Made by a program: the position numbers and the translations under genes. Source: Bifidobacterium sp. (GTDB lineage: Bacteria > Actinomycetota > Actinomycetes > Actinomycetales > Bifidobacteriaceae). Taken from it: a stretch of 21,163 nt of DNA. The notes below the pieces were generated by a model. It ran no database searches, was not told where the DNA came from, and saw only the letters and a list, made by a program, of their open reading frames with translations. Within the stretch, counting starts at the first letter, position 1; each line of letters begins with the position of its first letter. Shown here one piece after another: positions 7,185 through 14,035 of the stretch. Location: NCBI GenBank assembly GCA_022739095.1, contig JAIJEI010000012.1:1-21163 (forward strand). Direction: 5' to 3'.

Positions 7185-7751
7185 ATGACTGAAGAAGAAG
7201 CGAAATCCATGGGCGACCTGTTCCCTGACCTGGGCCCTGAGGCGCCGGTGATTTCCGGCATTGCCCACGATCGTTCCGAGGCGCTGGCTACCGTGCGTGG
7301 CGTGCCGAACGAGCCGGGTATGGCCGCCAAGGTGTTCACCGAGCTGGCCACCGCCGGCGTGAACGTGGACATGATCGTGCAGGCCGGCGCATCCGTTGGC
7401 ACTGCAGACATCTCCTTCACCGTGCCCGAATCGGCCGTCAAGCAGGTGCAGAACACGCTGCTCGACAAGCAGGAAGTGCTGGGTTACCACTCCTTTGATG
7501 TGAACACCAACGTCGGCAAGGTAGCCGTGGTGGGTGTTGGCATGAAGACCCACGCCGGTCTGGCTGCCAAGTTCTTCCAGGCCCTGAGCGATGAGGGCAT
7601 CAACGTGCTGATGATCTCCACTTCCGAGATTCGTATTGCCGCACTCGTGCCGCTCGATCAGCTCAACGACGCCGTCAAGGCGCTGCACACCGCATACGGT
7701 CTCGATGCCGATCAGATCGAAGCTGTGGTGTACGGCGGTACTGGCCGCTGA
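7185..7751 (+). CDS. Aspartokinase regulatory (ACT-domain) subunit
   Basis: This 188-residue protein aligns by eye with the C-terminal half of actinobacterial aspartokinase. It shows PVISGIAHDRSEALATVRGV, then EPGMAAKVFTELATAGVNVD (first ACT), and GKVAVVGVGMKTHAGLAAKF with INVLMISTSEIRI (second ACT), ending in VVYGGTGR like the full-length enzyme. ACT domains bind the feedback effectors lysine and/or threonine. In Corynebacterium and Bacillus a similar beta subunit is made from an internal start of one gene; here it has its own ATG, a separate frame and a 55-bp gap, with only a weak ribosome binding site (AAGG). Several residues at the known effector interface differ. The strong terminator after it closes the operon. 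An added N-terminal stretch of about 20 acidic residues has no counterpart that I recognise. Confidence 0.92.
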   Translation: MTEEEAKSMGDLFPDLGPEAPVISGIAHDRSEALATVRGVPNEPGMAAKVFTELATAGVNVDMIVQAGASVGTADISFTVPESAVKQVQNTLLDKQEVLGYHSFDVNTNVGKVAVVGVGMKTHAGLAAKFFQALSDEGINVLMISTSEIRIAALVPLDQLNDAVKALHTAYGLDADQIEAVVYGGTGR

Positions 7752-7786
7752 GCCACTGAGCCGCGATTTTTGCGGTATATACGACG

Positions 7787-7814
7787 AAAGCCCTCCTCGC
7801 GGAGGGCTTTTGCG
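7787..7814 (+). terminator. Intrinsic terminator after the aspartokinase genes
   Basis: Perfect 10-bp stem AAAGCCCTCC (7787-7796) / GGAGGGCTTT (7801-7810) with a TCGC loop, running into TTTTGCGATTTT. It ends the two-gene operon 36 bp after its stop and sits in front of the convergent asd stop, so it may act in both directions, though the T-run favours the plus strand. Confidence 0.92.
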
Positions 7815-7831
7815 ATTTTAACGAGATTCAA

Positions 7832-8926
7832 CTACTTCTTAGTGATGTAGCCGAGGGCCTTGAGCATTTCGGCGCATTCGAGGGCACCGCCGGCTGCACC
7901 ACGCAGGGTGTTGTGGGCCAGACCCACGAACTTCCAATCGAAGATGGAATCCTCACGCAGACGGCCGATGGAGACGCCCATGCCACCCTCGTAATCCACA
8001 TCGAGCTTGACCTGCGGGCGGTCATCCTCGGTGAGGTACTGGATGAAGTGCTTCGGTGCGTGCGGCAGCTCCAGCTCGGAAGCCTTGGACGTGTAGTTCA
8101 CCAGACGATCGATAAGCTCTTCCTTGGTGGCCTTCTTGCCGAAGTTCAGGAACACGGTGGCGGTGTGACCGTTGAGCACGGGCACGCGGATGCACTGGGA
8201 CGTGATCTTGAGGTCGCCGTCGAACGGCACAATCTCGCCCTTGTCGGCGTCCACATGGCCGAACACCTTGAGCGGTTCCTTCTCGGACTTCGCTTCTTCA
8301 CCAGAGATGAACGGGATGATGTTGCCCACCATCTCAGGCCAATCCTGGAAAGTCTTGCCCGCGCCGGAAATCGCCTGATAGGTGCTCACAACCACCTCAC
8401 GCGGCTCGAATTCCTTCCATGCGGCCAGTGCCGGCGTGTAGGCCTGAATCGAGCAGTTCGGCTTGACGGCGATGAAACCACGAGTAGTACCCAGGCGCTT
8501 GCGCTGGTGCTCGATCACCTCGAAGTGCTCCGGGTTGATCTCCGGCACCACCATCGGCACGTCCGGGGTCCAACGGTGAGCGCTGTTGTTGGAGACCACC
8601 GGGGTCTCGGTCTTGGCATAACGCTCTTCAATGGCGCGAATCTGGTCCTTCGGCATGTTTACCGCAGAGAACATGAAGTCCACGTTCGCGGCCACGGACC
8701 TGGCATCGTCGCCATCGACGACCGCCATGTTCTTGACGTATTCGGGCATCGGGGTTTCCATCTTCCAACGGTCTCCGACCGCCTCGGCATACGTCTTGCC
8801 GGCGCTGTGCGAGGAAGCGGCAAGGGTGACCACCTCGAACCACGGGTGATTCTCAAGCAGCGTGATGAAGCGCTGGCCGACCATACCGGTGGCACCGAGA
8901 ATACCGACCTTTATCTTTTCGGACAT
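7832..8926 (-). CDS. asd: Aspartate-semialdehyde dehydrogenase (archaeal/fungal type)
   Basis: Reduces 4-aspartyl phosphate to aspartate semialdehyde with NADPH, the step following aspartokinase. With ATG at 8924-8926 the protein has 364 residues and begins MSEKIKVGILGATGMVGQRF, a clean dinucleotide-binding motif (GATGMVG, 11-17). The catalytic cysteine is C158 in AVKPNCSI; R247 (CIRVPV) and H254 (LNGHT) fit the conserved substrate Arg and base His. The sequence style (DHPWF-like ENHPWFEVVTLAAS start, SAGKTYAEAV) is that of the archaeal/yeast branch (TIGR00978-like), not the E. coli branch. The frame stays open upstream to 9175, but that stretch is repetitive and lacks family similarity; GAGG 8 nt before 8926 supports the shorter start. 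It is convergent with the aspartokinase operon. Confidence 0.95.
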   Translation of the reverse strand: MSEKIKVGILGATGMVGQRFITLLENHPWFEVVTLAASSHSAGKTYAEAVGDRWKMETPMPEYVKNMAVVDGDDARSVAANVDFMFSAVNMPKDQIRAIEERYAKTETPVVSNNSAHRWTPDVPMVVPEINPEHFEVIEHQRKRLGTTRGFIAVKPNCSIQAYTPALAAWKEFEPREVVVSTYQAISGAGKTFQDWPEMVGNIIPFISGEEAKSEKEPLKVFGHVDADKGEIVPFDGDLKITSQCIRVPVLNGHTATVFLNFGKKATKEELIDRLVNYTSKASELELPHAPKHFIQYLTEDDRPQVKLDVDYEGGMGVSIGRLREDSIFDWKFVGLAHNTLRGAAGGALECAEMLKALGYITKK

Positions 8927-9045
8927 GATAACCTCTATGACCTTTGGGTTTCGATGGGCTGATACGTTCAAGCGGCCGTCTTGCAATGGCCGCAAACACA
9001 CGGTAATTGTACGAAACATGCAGAACAACAGTGGCCGTCTTCCCA
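8927..9045 (-). promoter_or_regulatory. asd 5' region with a -10 and repeated GGCCGTCTT words
   Basis: On the minus strand a -10-like TACAAT lies at 9006-9011, about 80 nt before the asd start; no clear -35 was found. The word GGCCGTCTT (plus-strand reading) occurs at 8974-8982 and 9033-9041, one copy on each side of that -10 and 59 bp apart. A similar word forms part of the palindrome upstream of the sortase (5327-5345). A regulator site is possible but unproven. Confidence 0.3.
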
Positions 9046-9070
9046 TATGGTGGCTCGGCGGCGCACCTCC

Positions 9071-9094
9071 ATGGCGTACCCCATGGCGTACCCC
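9071..9094 (+). repeat. 12-bp tandem duplication (ATGGCGTACCCC x2)
   Basis: Two perfect copies at 9071-9082 and 9083-9094 in the intergenic stretch between asd and the next gene. This is probably simple slippage; it makes the upstream extension of the asd frame repetitive (VRHGVRHG) and argues against that extension being coding. Confidence 0.7.
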
Positions 9095-9160
9095 GTGCCG
9101 CGCAGCCCGATAATCCTCTCCATAACTGGCAAAGCGACTAGCGAAGAGACGGCGGTGTTC

Positions 9161-9166
9161 TACACT
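9161..9166 (+). promoter_or_regulatory. -10 element TACACT for a leaderless transcript
   Basis: TACACT ends 7 nt before the ATG at 9174, and no ribosome binding site exists between them. Transcription would therefore start at or next to the A of the start codon. The -35 region is not recognisable. Confidence 0.5.
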
Positions 9167-9173
9167 GGTAGCC

Positions 9174-9794
9174 ATGTCTATCGCATCAGTAGAGGCACAA
9201 AAGCAACTCGACCGTATCGTGGCCCTCGGCTACCCGGACGTGGCGGATATGAGTGCCGCCGCATTCCGCGCGCTTGCCGAGCCGCTCATCGGCGCGCTCA
9301 AGCATTCCGATCTCAGCTCGAACATCCTGCTGGTGCCCACGCGCGAACTGGTTTCGCCCGAATCGCTGATTGCGCGAACCTCCATCAACCGCATGGCCGG
9401 CTTTACCACCATGCCTCCGCGAGACATCGCCAGCTTCCTGCCGCAAGACGGATTCATGCCGCCCGAAGGCCCGTTCTATCTGGTGGTCGATCCGCATACC
9501 GGCACGTGCTATATCAATCGCGAGCCGGATGTGGCCCGCAAGCTGATTGATTCCGATGAGCGTCTGCCGCTCACCCTCGAAGAGGGCTTGGCCATCGCCA
9601 CCCAGCACCCTGAATGGCTGTTGGAAAAGAACGGTTTCAACCTGCTTGGATCTCGCTCTGCGGACGGCCGCGTGCCCTCCATCTGGATGAGTCAGAACGC
9701 GCCGCGACTGGGTGCCGTCTGGCCCAACTCCCGCCACACATGGCTTGGCAACGCCTACTGCATGGCCCGCCGAGGAGTGAGCCTGTTCAAATAA
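9174..9794 (+). CDS. DUF5701-like protein of unknown function
   Basis: A soluble protein of 206 residues with no signal peptide or membrane segment. It begins MSIASVEAQKQLDRIVALGYP, shows NILLVPTRELVSPESLI (about 50-66), GPFYLVVDPHTG (about 98-109), and LPLTLEEGLAIATQHPEWL (about 130-148), and ends near NSRHTWLGNAYCMARRG. I recall this arrangement, with a central FYLVVD strand and the LTLEEG(L/I) helix, from the DUF5701 family of actinobacterial proteins; no reaction is known to me. No catalytic motif stands out. ATG at 9174 is chosen because it directly follows the -10 TACACT (leaderless). The gene stands alone: divergent from asd and followed by the 52-bp repeat array. Confidence 0.75.
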   Translation: MSIASVEAQKQLDRIVALGYPDVADMSAAAFRALAEPLIGALKHSDLSSNILLVPTRELVSPESLIARTSINRMAGFTTMPPRDIASFLPQDGFMPPEGPFYLVVDPHTGTCYINREPDVARKLIDSDERLPLTLEEGLAIATQHPEWLLEKNGFNLLGSRSADGRVPSIWMSQNAPRLGAVWPNSRHTWLGNAYCMARRGVSLFK

Positions 9795-9805
9795 GCCGTA
9801 CGGCT

Positions 9806-10118
9806 GTGAGCGGTGCCGGTTTGCCAAGAACTGGCAGGTTTGCCCCGATGAGAGGTTGTGAGCGGCGCTGATTTGCCAGTCCATGGCAGGTTGGTCCCGA
9901 TGAGAGGCCGTGAGCGGTGCCGGTTTGCCAGTCCATGGCAGGTTGGTCCCACTGGATGCCCTGCTAGCGGTGCTGATTTGCCAAGTGGTGGCAGTTTGTC
10001 TCCGTTGAGTGGTTGTGAGCGGAACTAATCTGCCAGTTCTTGGCAGGTTGGCTTCGCCGGGAGAGCGGGGGTGGCGCTGATTCACCGCCTTTGGTCAATT
10101 TGGCGCCGAATCACAATG
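9806..10118. repeat. 52-bp tandem repeat array, each unit with TGCCA-N5-TGGCA
   Basis: Units begin at 9806 (GTGAGCGG), 9858, 9910, 9963 and 10015, giving periods of 52, 52, 53 and 52 bp. A degenerate sixth begins near 10067. Each full unit has the palindrome TGCCA-N5-TGGCA, at 9822-9836, 9874-9888, 9926-9940, 9979-9993 and 10031-10045. Palindrome arms are identical in all five units, while the 5-nt centre varies (AGAAC, GTCCA, GTCCA, AGTGG, GTTCT) and the surrounding bases drift. Conserved arms with a variable centre are what a dimeric DNA-binding protein or a conserved short hairpin would select. The period is not a multiple of three, and the plus strand carries no ORF. The array fills most of the 405-bp gap 9795-10199; the remaining bases hold only the next gene's promoter. 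Confidence 0.92.
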
Positions 10119-10185
10119 CGAATCGGGAGAAGAGCGGTGCTGTGCTAGTCCTGTGAATGGGCGGGCGCGCGGCTGCTAGGTCTTC

Positions 10186-10191
10186 TAGACT
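10186..10191 (+). promoter_or_regulatory. -10 element TAGACT for a leaderless phosphoesterase transcript
   Basis: TAGACT ends 8 nt before the ATG at 10200, with no ribosome binding site in between, the same layout as the genes at 9174 and 16764. No clear -35 is seen; activation from the repeat array upstream is conceivable. Confidence 0.5.
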
Positions 10192-10199
10192 GATAAACC

Positions 10200-11801
10200 A
10201 TGACAAGCTTGCGATTCCGCGAAGATGGCAGCTTTCGCGTGCTGCAGATGGCCGACGTGCAGGACGGCCCCGATGTGCTCCCCGACACTATCCGACTCAT
10301 CCGTGAAGCCATTCGCAAGGCCGATCCGGATCTGGTGGTGTTCACCGGCGACCAAATTCGCGGCTACGACCCCGCCTACATCGACACCTTCCTACGCCGC
10401 CGCGGCGAGGAACCAGGTGCTCGCGTGCGCGCGGTCACCGAAGTTGAGGCCAAAATTCGCGGCATCAAACGTCACCCCGTGATTCGCAAGATGTCCGATC
10501 GCGTGGCCGATCGCCTCACGGAAGCCGGCAAGCCCGTGCCTGCCGCGCTGCTTGATCCTGATGCCGTGACGAATGCCGTCGCCTCTGCTGCCGCCGATTC
10601 GACCGATGTAATCGCGGCTGCCGAAGTGGGCGATTTCGGTAAGACCGATGAAACGGGCACGGCCAGCCTCGCACCCGAGACGGTTTCCGCCCTCGTGTAC
10701 TCAACGCAATCCGACGGTAGGCCAAAGCCTCACGAGGCACCAGCCACCATCGATGAACTCATGGATGAAACCCGCGAGAAAGTTCGCCGCACGTTCTCCG
10801 GCTTCCTCGGGCCGGTGATTGAAGCCGACGTGCCCTTCGCCGCCACCTACGGCAACCACGATTTCCAGTGCGGCATCCTGGCCGATGAGCAAGACGACAT
10901 CTACCGCGAATACCCCGGCTGCATGAACCCCGCCGACAGCCTCGAGCCCGGCACATTCGCGCTGCCCGTCGAAGCCTCCGACGGTTCCGGGCGCGTGGCC
11001 ATGTCCGTAATGATGGTCAACTCCGGCGATTACGCCGGCAAGCCCGAGGAAAACGACGCCCAATATCCGGCATACGTAGTCAACTCGCGCGGTCTCGATC
11101 TGGCTGACTCAGATGGCTATGGCACCCCTAGTCCTGAGGCCATCGATTGGCTCAAGACAGTGCAGGATGAGCTCGGCGAGCGCAACGGTGACGGCAAACC
11201 CGTGCCGGCCATCGCCTTCCAGCACATCCCGCCGCAGGAGTTCTACGATTGCCTCAAGGAAGTGCCCGCCTGGACGCCCAACGCCGTGGAAGGCGCGCGC
11301 ACCTATGCCGGCCACTGCTATGTGCTCGATCATAAGGTCTGCCGTCCGGGCTCGCGCCTGGGCGAGGCCATCGGCTGCGCGGATGAAAACGTCGGCGAGG
11401 TGGACGCCCTGCGTGAGGCCGGTGGCTATTTCGCGCTGTTCTGCGGGCATGACCATAAGAACGCATTCGTGGGTCATGTGCACGACCTCGACCTAGGTTA
11501 TGCACCTACATGCGGTTTTGAATGCTACGGCCCCAAGTCGCGTTACCGCGGCATCCGACTATTTGAATTCCACGAGAACAACCCAGCCGGTTATGTGACC
11601 CGCATGCTCACATGGGGCGACCTCGTGGGACGCTACTCCAGCAACGAATTGCGCGTGTGGTTCGAGGATCATTGCGTGACCGGCGCCATCAGTGCCCGCA
11701 ATGAACTGCGCCGCCCGCAGGTGTTCGCCGTGCTGGCCGGTGCGATGAGCTTGGGCTTTATGGCTATTGTGCGCTCGCTGATCAAGGGTGCGAGGAAGTA
11801 A
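10200..11801 (+). CDS. Calcineurin-like metallophosphoesterase with C-terminal membrane anchor
   Basis: A binuclear-metal phosphoesterase of 533 residues. Metal-ligand motifs appear in order: D19 in QMADVQD (family DxH, with Q in place of H), GDQ at 50-52 in VVFTGDQI, GNHD at 218-221, QHIPP near 342, and GHDH at 416-419 followed by GHVHD. This order resembles the Dcr2/purple-acid-phosphatase-like branch. Between GDQ and GNHD lie about 165 residues, including an Ala-rich acidic segment near 115-150, much longer than the core fold needs. The C-terminus has a hydrophobic stretch (VFAVLAGAMSLGFMAIV, about 505-522) followed by SLIKGARK, consistent with a tail anchor. No signal peptide is present, so the catalytic part probably faces the cytoplasm. 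The substrate is unknown. ATG 10200 follows a -10 closely (leaderless). Confidence 0.88.
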   Translation: MTSLRFREDGSFRVLQMADVQDGPDVLPDTIRLIREAIRKADPDLVVFTGDQIRGYDPAYIDTFLRRRGEEPGARVRAVTEVEAKIRGIKRHPVIRKMSDRVADRLTEAGKPVPAALLDPDAVTNAVASAAADSTDVIAAAEVGDFGKTDETGTASLAPETVSALVYSTQSDGRPKPHEAPATIDELMDETREKVRRTFSGFLGPVIEADVPFAATYGNHDFQCGILADEQDDIYREYPGCMNPADSLEPGTFALPVEASDGSGRVAMSVMMVNSGDYAGKPEENDAQYPAYVVNSRGLDLADSDGYGTPSPEAIDWLKTVQDELGERNGDGKPVPAIAFQHIPPQEFYDCLKEVPAWTPNAVEGARTYAGHCYVLDHKVCRPGSRLGEAIGCADENVGEVDALREAGGYFALFCGHDHKNAFVGHVHDLDLGYAPTCGFECYGPKSRYRGIRLFEFHENNPAGYVTRMLTWGDLVGRYSSNELRVWFEDHCVTGAISARNELRRPQVFAVLAGAMSLGFMAIVRSLIKGARK

Positions 11802-11833
11802 TTTCAAAGGTGATTGACCTGGAATCGTGACCA

Positions 11834-11870
11834 CCCCCAGTCGGCTCGCCGACAGCACCGCCAGCGGGGG
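11834..11870. other. GC-rich hairpin downstream of the phosphoesterase gene
   Basis: GTCGGC-TC-GCCGAC (11840-11853) is enclosed by CCCCC (11834-11838) and GGGGG (11866-11870). No T-run follows immediately. It may act as a factor-dependent or imperfect terminator, or protect the mRNA 3' end. Confidence 0.4.
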
Positions 11871-11961
11871 CGGGGAACGGTATTGCTACCGCCATATCCG
11901 GCGTTTTTCATTTCAGTGCCACGATGCGGCATTTTCCCGCGGGCTTGCCCTAGGCGGCCTG

Positions 11962-12022
11962 TAGGATGTTACGTGCATATTAACAGGTCTGCGCGGCCCG
12001 GCATATCGCCGGAAAACCGCGC
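11962..12022 (+). promoter_or_regulatory. leuA promoter -10 and 5' leader hairpin
   Basis: An extended-type -10 TAGGAT (11962-11967, preceded by TG) would start a leader of about 75 nt. Within it GCGCGG (11991-11996) pairs with CCGCGC (12017-12022), and the inner CCGGC (11998-12002) pairs with GCCGG (12008-12012), giving an 11-bp stem with a small bulge. The hairpin ends 17 nt before the AAAGGAGG ribosome binding site. No T-run follows, so it is not a simple attenuator, and no Leu-rich leader peptide lies downstream of this start point. Confidence 0.45.
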
Positions 12023-12048
12023 ACAACACCACAAGCAAAGGAGGAACA

Positions 12049-13965
12049 ATGGGTCAGGATCAATCATCCGTTTTTGATCTCGCGGCAGTGGCTGCGGCGT
12101 CCAATGGGGGGAACAACGACCCGCTGCTGCCTCCGGCACGATTCATCGGCGATCCGCAGAAGCCCAGCCGTATGCCGTACAACAAGTACGCCTCATACAG
12201 CGAGCAGATCCCGTTTGATTACCCGGAGCGCACGTGGCCGGGCAAGCGACTGCAGCGCGCGCCGCGCTGGTGCTCCGTCGATCTTCGCGACGGCAATCAG
12301 GCCCTCGTCAACCCGATGGATTCCGAGCGCAAGCTGCGTTTCTGGAACCTGCTCGTCTCCATGGGATTCAAGGAGATCGAGGTGGGCTTCCCGTCCGCTT
12401 CCGAAACCGATTTCGACTTCATCCGTATGCTCATCGAGCGTGAGCTGATTCCGGACGACGTGACCATCGTGGTGCTCACCCAGTGCCGCGAGCACCTCAT
12501 CCGCCGCACTTACGAGGCACTCAAGGGCGCCAAGCGCGCCATCGTGCATTTCTACAACTCAGTGTCTGTGCTGCAGCGCGAGGTCGTGTTCCGCAAGAAC
12601 AAGGAAGAGATCAAGAAGCTCGCCACCGACGCCGCCGAACTGTGCAAGGACCTCGAATCCGAGGCCAAGGGCATCGACCTGTACTACGAGTACTCGCCGG
12701 AATCCTTCACCGGCACCGAGCCGGACTACGCCGTCGAGGTGTGCAACGCCGTGATCGGCGTCATCAAGCCGACTCCCGAGCATCCGATGATCATCAACCT
12801 GCCCGCCACCGTGGAAATGACCACGCCGAACGTGTTCGCCGACGAAGTGGAGTACGTCTCCACCCACCTCGACGACCGTGACTCCGTGGTGCTCTCCCTC
12901 CACCCGCACAACGACGAAGGCATGGGCGTGGCCGCCACCGAGCTGGCCGTGCTGGCCGGCGCCGACCGCGTGGAAGGCTGCCTGCTGGGCAACGGCGAGC
13001 GCACCGGCAACGTTGACCTGGTCACGCTGGGCCTCAACTGGCTCACCCAGGGCATCGACCCGCAGCTCGACCTGTCCAATGTGCCCGAGATTCGCAAGAC
13101 GGTTGAGTACTGCAACCAGATCAAGATCTCCGAGCGTCACCCGTACGCCGGCAACTTCGTGTTCACCGCGTTCTCCGGTTCGCATCAGGACGCCATCAAG
13201 AAGGGCCTCGAAGCCCGTCAGGTGGCCGCCGAGCGTGCTGGTGCCGACCTCGACAGCTTCGTGTGGCTCGTGCCTTACCTGCCGATCGATCCGAAGGACA
13301 TCGGCCGCACCTACGAGGCCATCATTCGCGTCAACTCGCAGTCCGGCAAGGGCGGCATGGCCTATCTGCTCAAGACCAACCACAATCTTGACCTGCCCAA
13401 GCGTCTGCAGATCGAATTCGACAAGATTGTGCAGAACTTCGCTGACACCACCAAGAAGGAAGTCAAGGACGAGGATATCTGGCGTCTGTTCAAGGACGAG
13501 TACCTGCCGGTCGAACAGTCCGGCATGACCGCCGCCGGCGTGGTTGTGGGCGATACCCACGACGCTTCGCTTGCGCCTTGGGGTCGCCTGAAGCTGCTCA
13601 AGGTGTCCGTCAGCTCCGGTGAGGATGGTTCCGACACTGTGCTCAAGGCTCGTCTGCTCGACCGCGGCGTGAACGTCGGGGTCGATGCGCCCGTGGAGCG
13701 CGAGGTCTCCGGCATCGGCAACGGTCCGATCGCCGCCTTCCTCAACGCCATTTCCAACTTCGGCATTGACGCCTCGATTATGGATTACGTGGAGCACACC
13801 ATGTCCGTCGGCACCGACGCCATGGCCGCCTCGTACGTGGAATGCCAGGTCGGCGAGGCCGATGACGCGCAGATCGTGTGGGGCGTCGGCATCGATTCGT
13901 CGATTACCACCAGCGCTCTGAAGTCGATTATCTCCGCCGTCAACCGTTCCCAGCGCAAGCGCTGA
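12049..13965 (+). CDS. leuA: 2-isopropylmalate synthase
   Basis: Condenses acetyl-CoA with 2-oxoisovalerate, the committed step of leucine synthesis. The protein has 638 residues, matching the long actinobacterial form (LeuA type 2). The catalytic HMGL-like barrel begins with RAPRWCSVDLRDGNQALV (R80, D81: metal/substrate binding) and includes HPHNDEGMG (H285, H287: metal ligands), NLPATVEMTTPN and GNGERTGNVDLV. A linker leads to the C-terminal regulatory domain (about 500-630, with GIGNGPIAAFLNAI), where leucine binds in homologues. The about 50-residue N-terminal extension before the barrel is typical of the group. ATG 12049 follows AAAGGAGG by 6 nt, an excellent site. It stands as a single gene closed by a strong terminator. 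Confidence 0.97.
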   Translation: MGQDQSSVFDLAAVAAASNGGNNDPLLPPARFIGDPQKPSRMPYNKYASYSEQIPFDYPERTWPGKRLQRAPRWCSVDLRDGNQALVNPMDSERKLRFWNLLVSMGFKEIEVGFPSASETDFDFIRMLIERELIPDDVTIVVLTQCREHLIRRTYEALKGAKRAIVHFYNSVSVLQREVVFRKNKEEIKKLATDAAELCKDLESEAKGIDLYYEYSPESFTGTEPDYAVEVCNAVIGVIKPTPEHPMIINLPATVEMTTPNVFADEVEYVSTHLDDRDSVVLSLHPHNDEGMGVAATELAVLAGADRVEGCLLGNGERTGNVDLVTLGLNWLTQGIDPQLDLSNVPEIRKTVEYCNQIKISERHPYAGNFVFTAFSGSHQDAIKKGLEARQVAAERAGADLDSFVWLVPYLPIDPKDIGRTYEAIIRVNSQSGKGGMAYLLKTNHNLDLPKRLQIEFDKIVQNFADTTKKEVKDEDIWRLFKDEYLPVEQSGMTAAGVVVGDTHDASLAPWGRLKLLKVSVSSGEDGSDTVLKARLLDRGVNVGVDAPVEREVSGIGNGPIAAFLNAISNFGIDASIMDYVEHTMSVGTDAMAASYVECQVGEADDAQIVWGVGIDSSITTSALKSIISAVNRSQRKR

Positions 13966-13982
13966 GCGCTAACAGAGCAAAA

Positions 13983-14019
13983 ACAAAGCTCCCTCTGATT
14001 GCATCAGAGGGAGCTTTGT
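13983..14019. terminator. Bidirectional terminator between leuA and the penicillin-binding protein gene
   Basis: Perfect 17-bp stem (ACAAAGCTCCCTCTGAT, 13983-13999; complement 14003-14019) with a TGC loop. T-rich DNA follows on the plus side and A-rich DNA (read as T on the minus strand) precedes it. It starts 18 bp after the leuA stop and ends 17 bp before the convergent stop, so it serves both genes. Confidence 0.95.
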
Positions 14020-14035
14020 TGTCTGTGCTTACTTA

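Noticed and set aside
7913..8962. 349-codon plus-strand ORF opposite asd
   Set aside because: Antisense shadow of the conserved dehydrogenase.
8927..9175. 83-residue N-terminal extension of asd
   Set aside because: It contains a 12-bp tandem duplication and a likely promoter, has no similarity to the family, and a better start with GAGG exists at 8926.
9186..10085. Long minus-strand ORF (299 codons) over the 52-bp array and the DUF5701-like gene
   Set aside because: Its N-terminal half is a translation of the repeats and the rest is the antisense of a gene with good coding sense. There is no ribosome binding site or family resemblance.
9806..10118. CRISPR array
   Set aside because: Similarity runs through the whole 52-bp unit, without a constant repeat alternating with unique spacers, and no cas genes are present.
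11827..11966. Leader-peptide ORF before leuA ending in LALGGL
   Set aside because: It lies upstream of the likely transcription start, is not clearly Leu-rich, and has no paired attenuator stems.
12559..13797. 412-codon minus-strand ORF opposite leuA
   Set aside because: Shadow of a strongly conserved gene, with no start signals and His/Val/Gly-biased composition.
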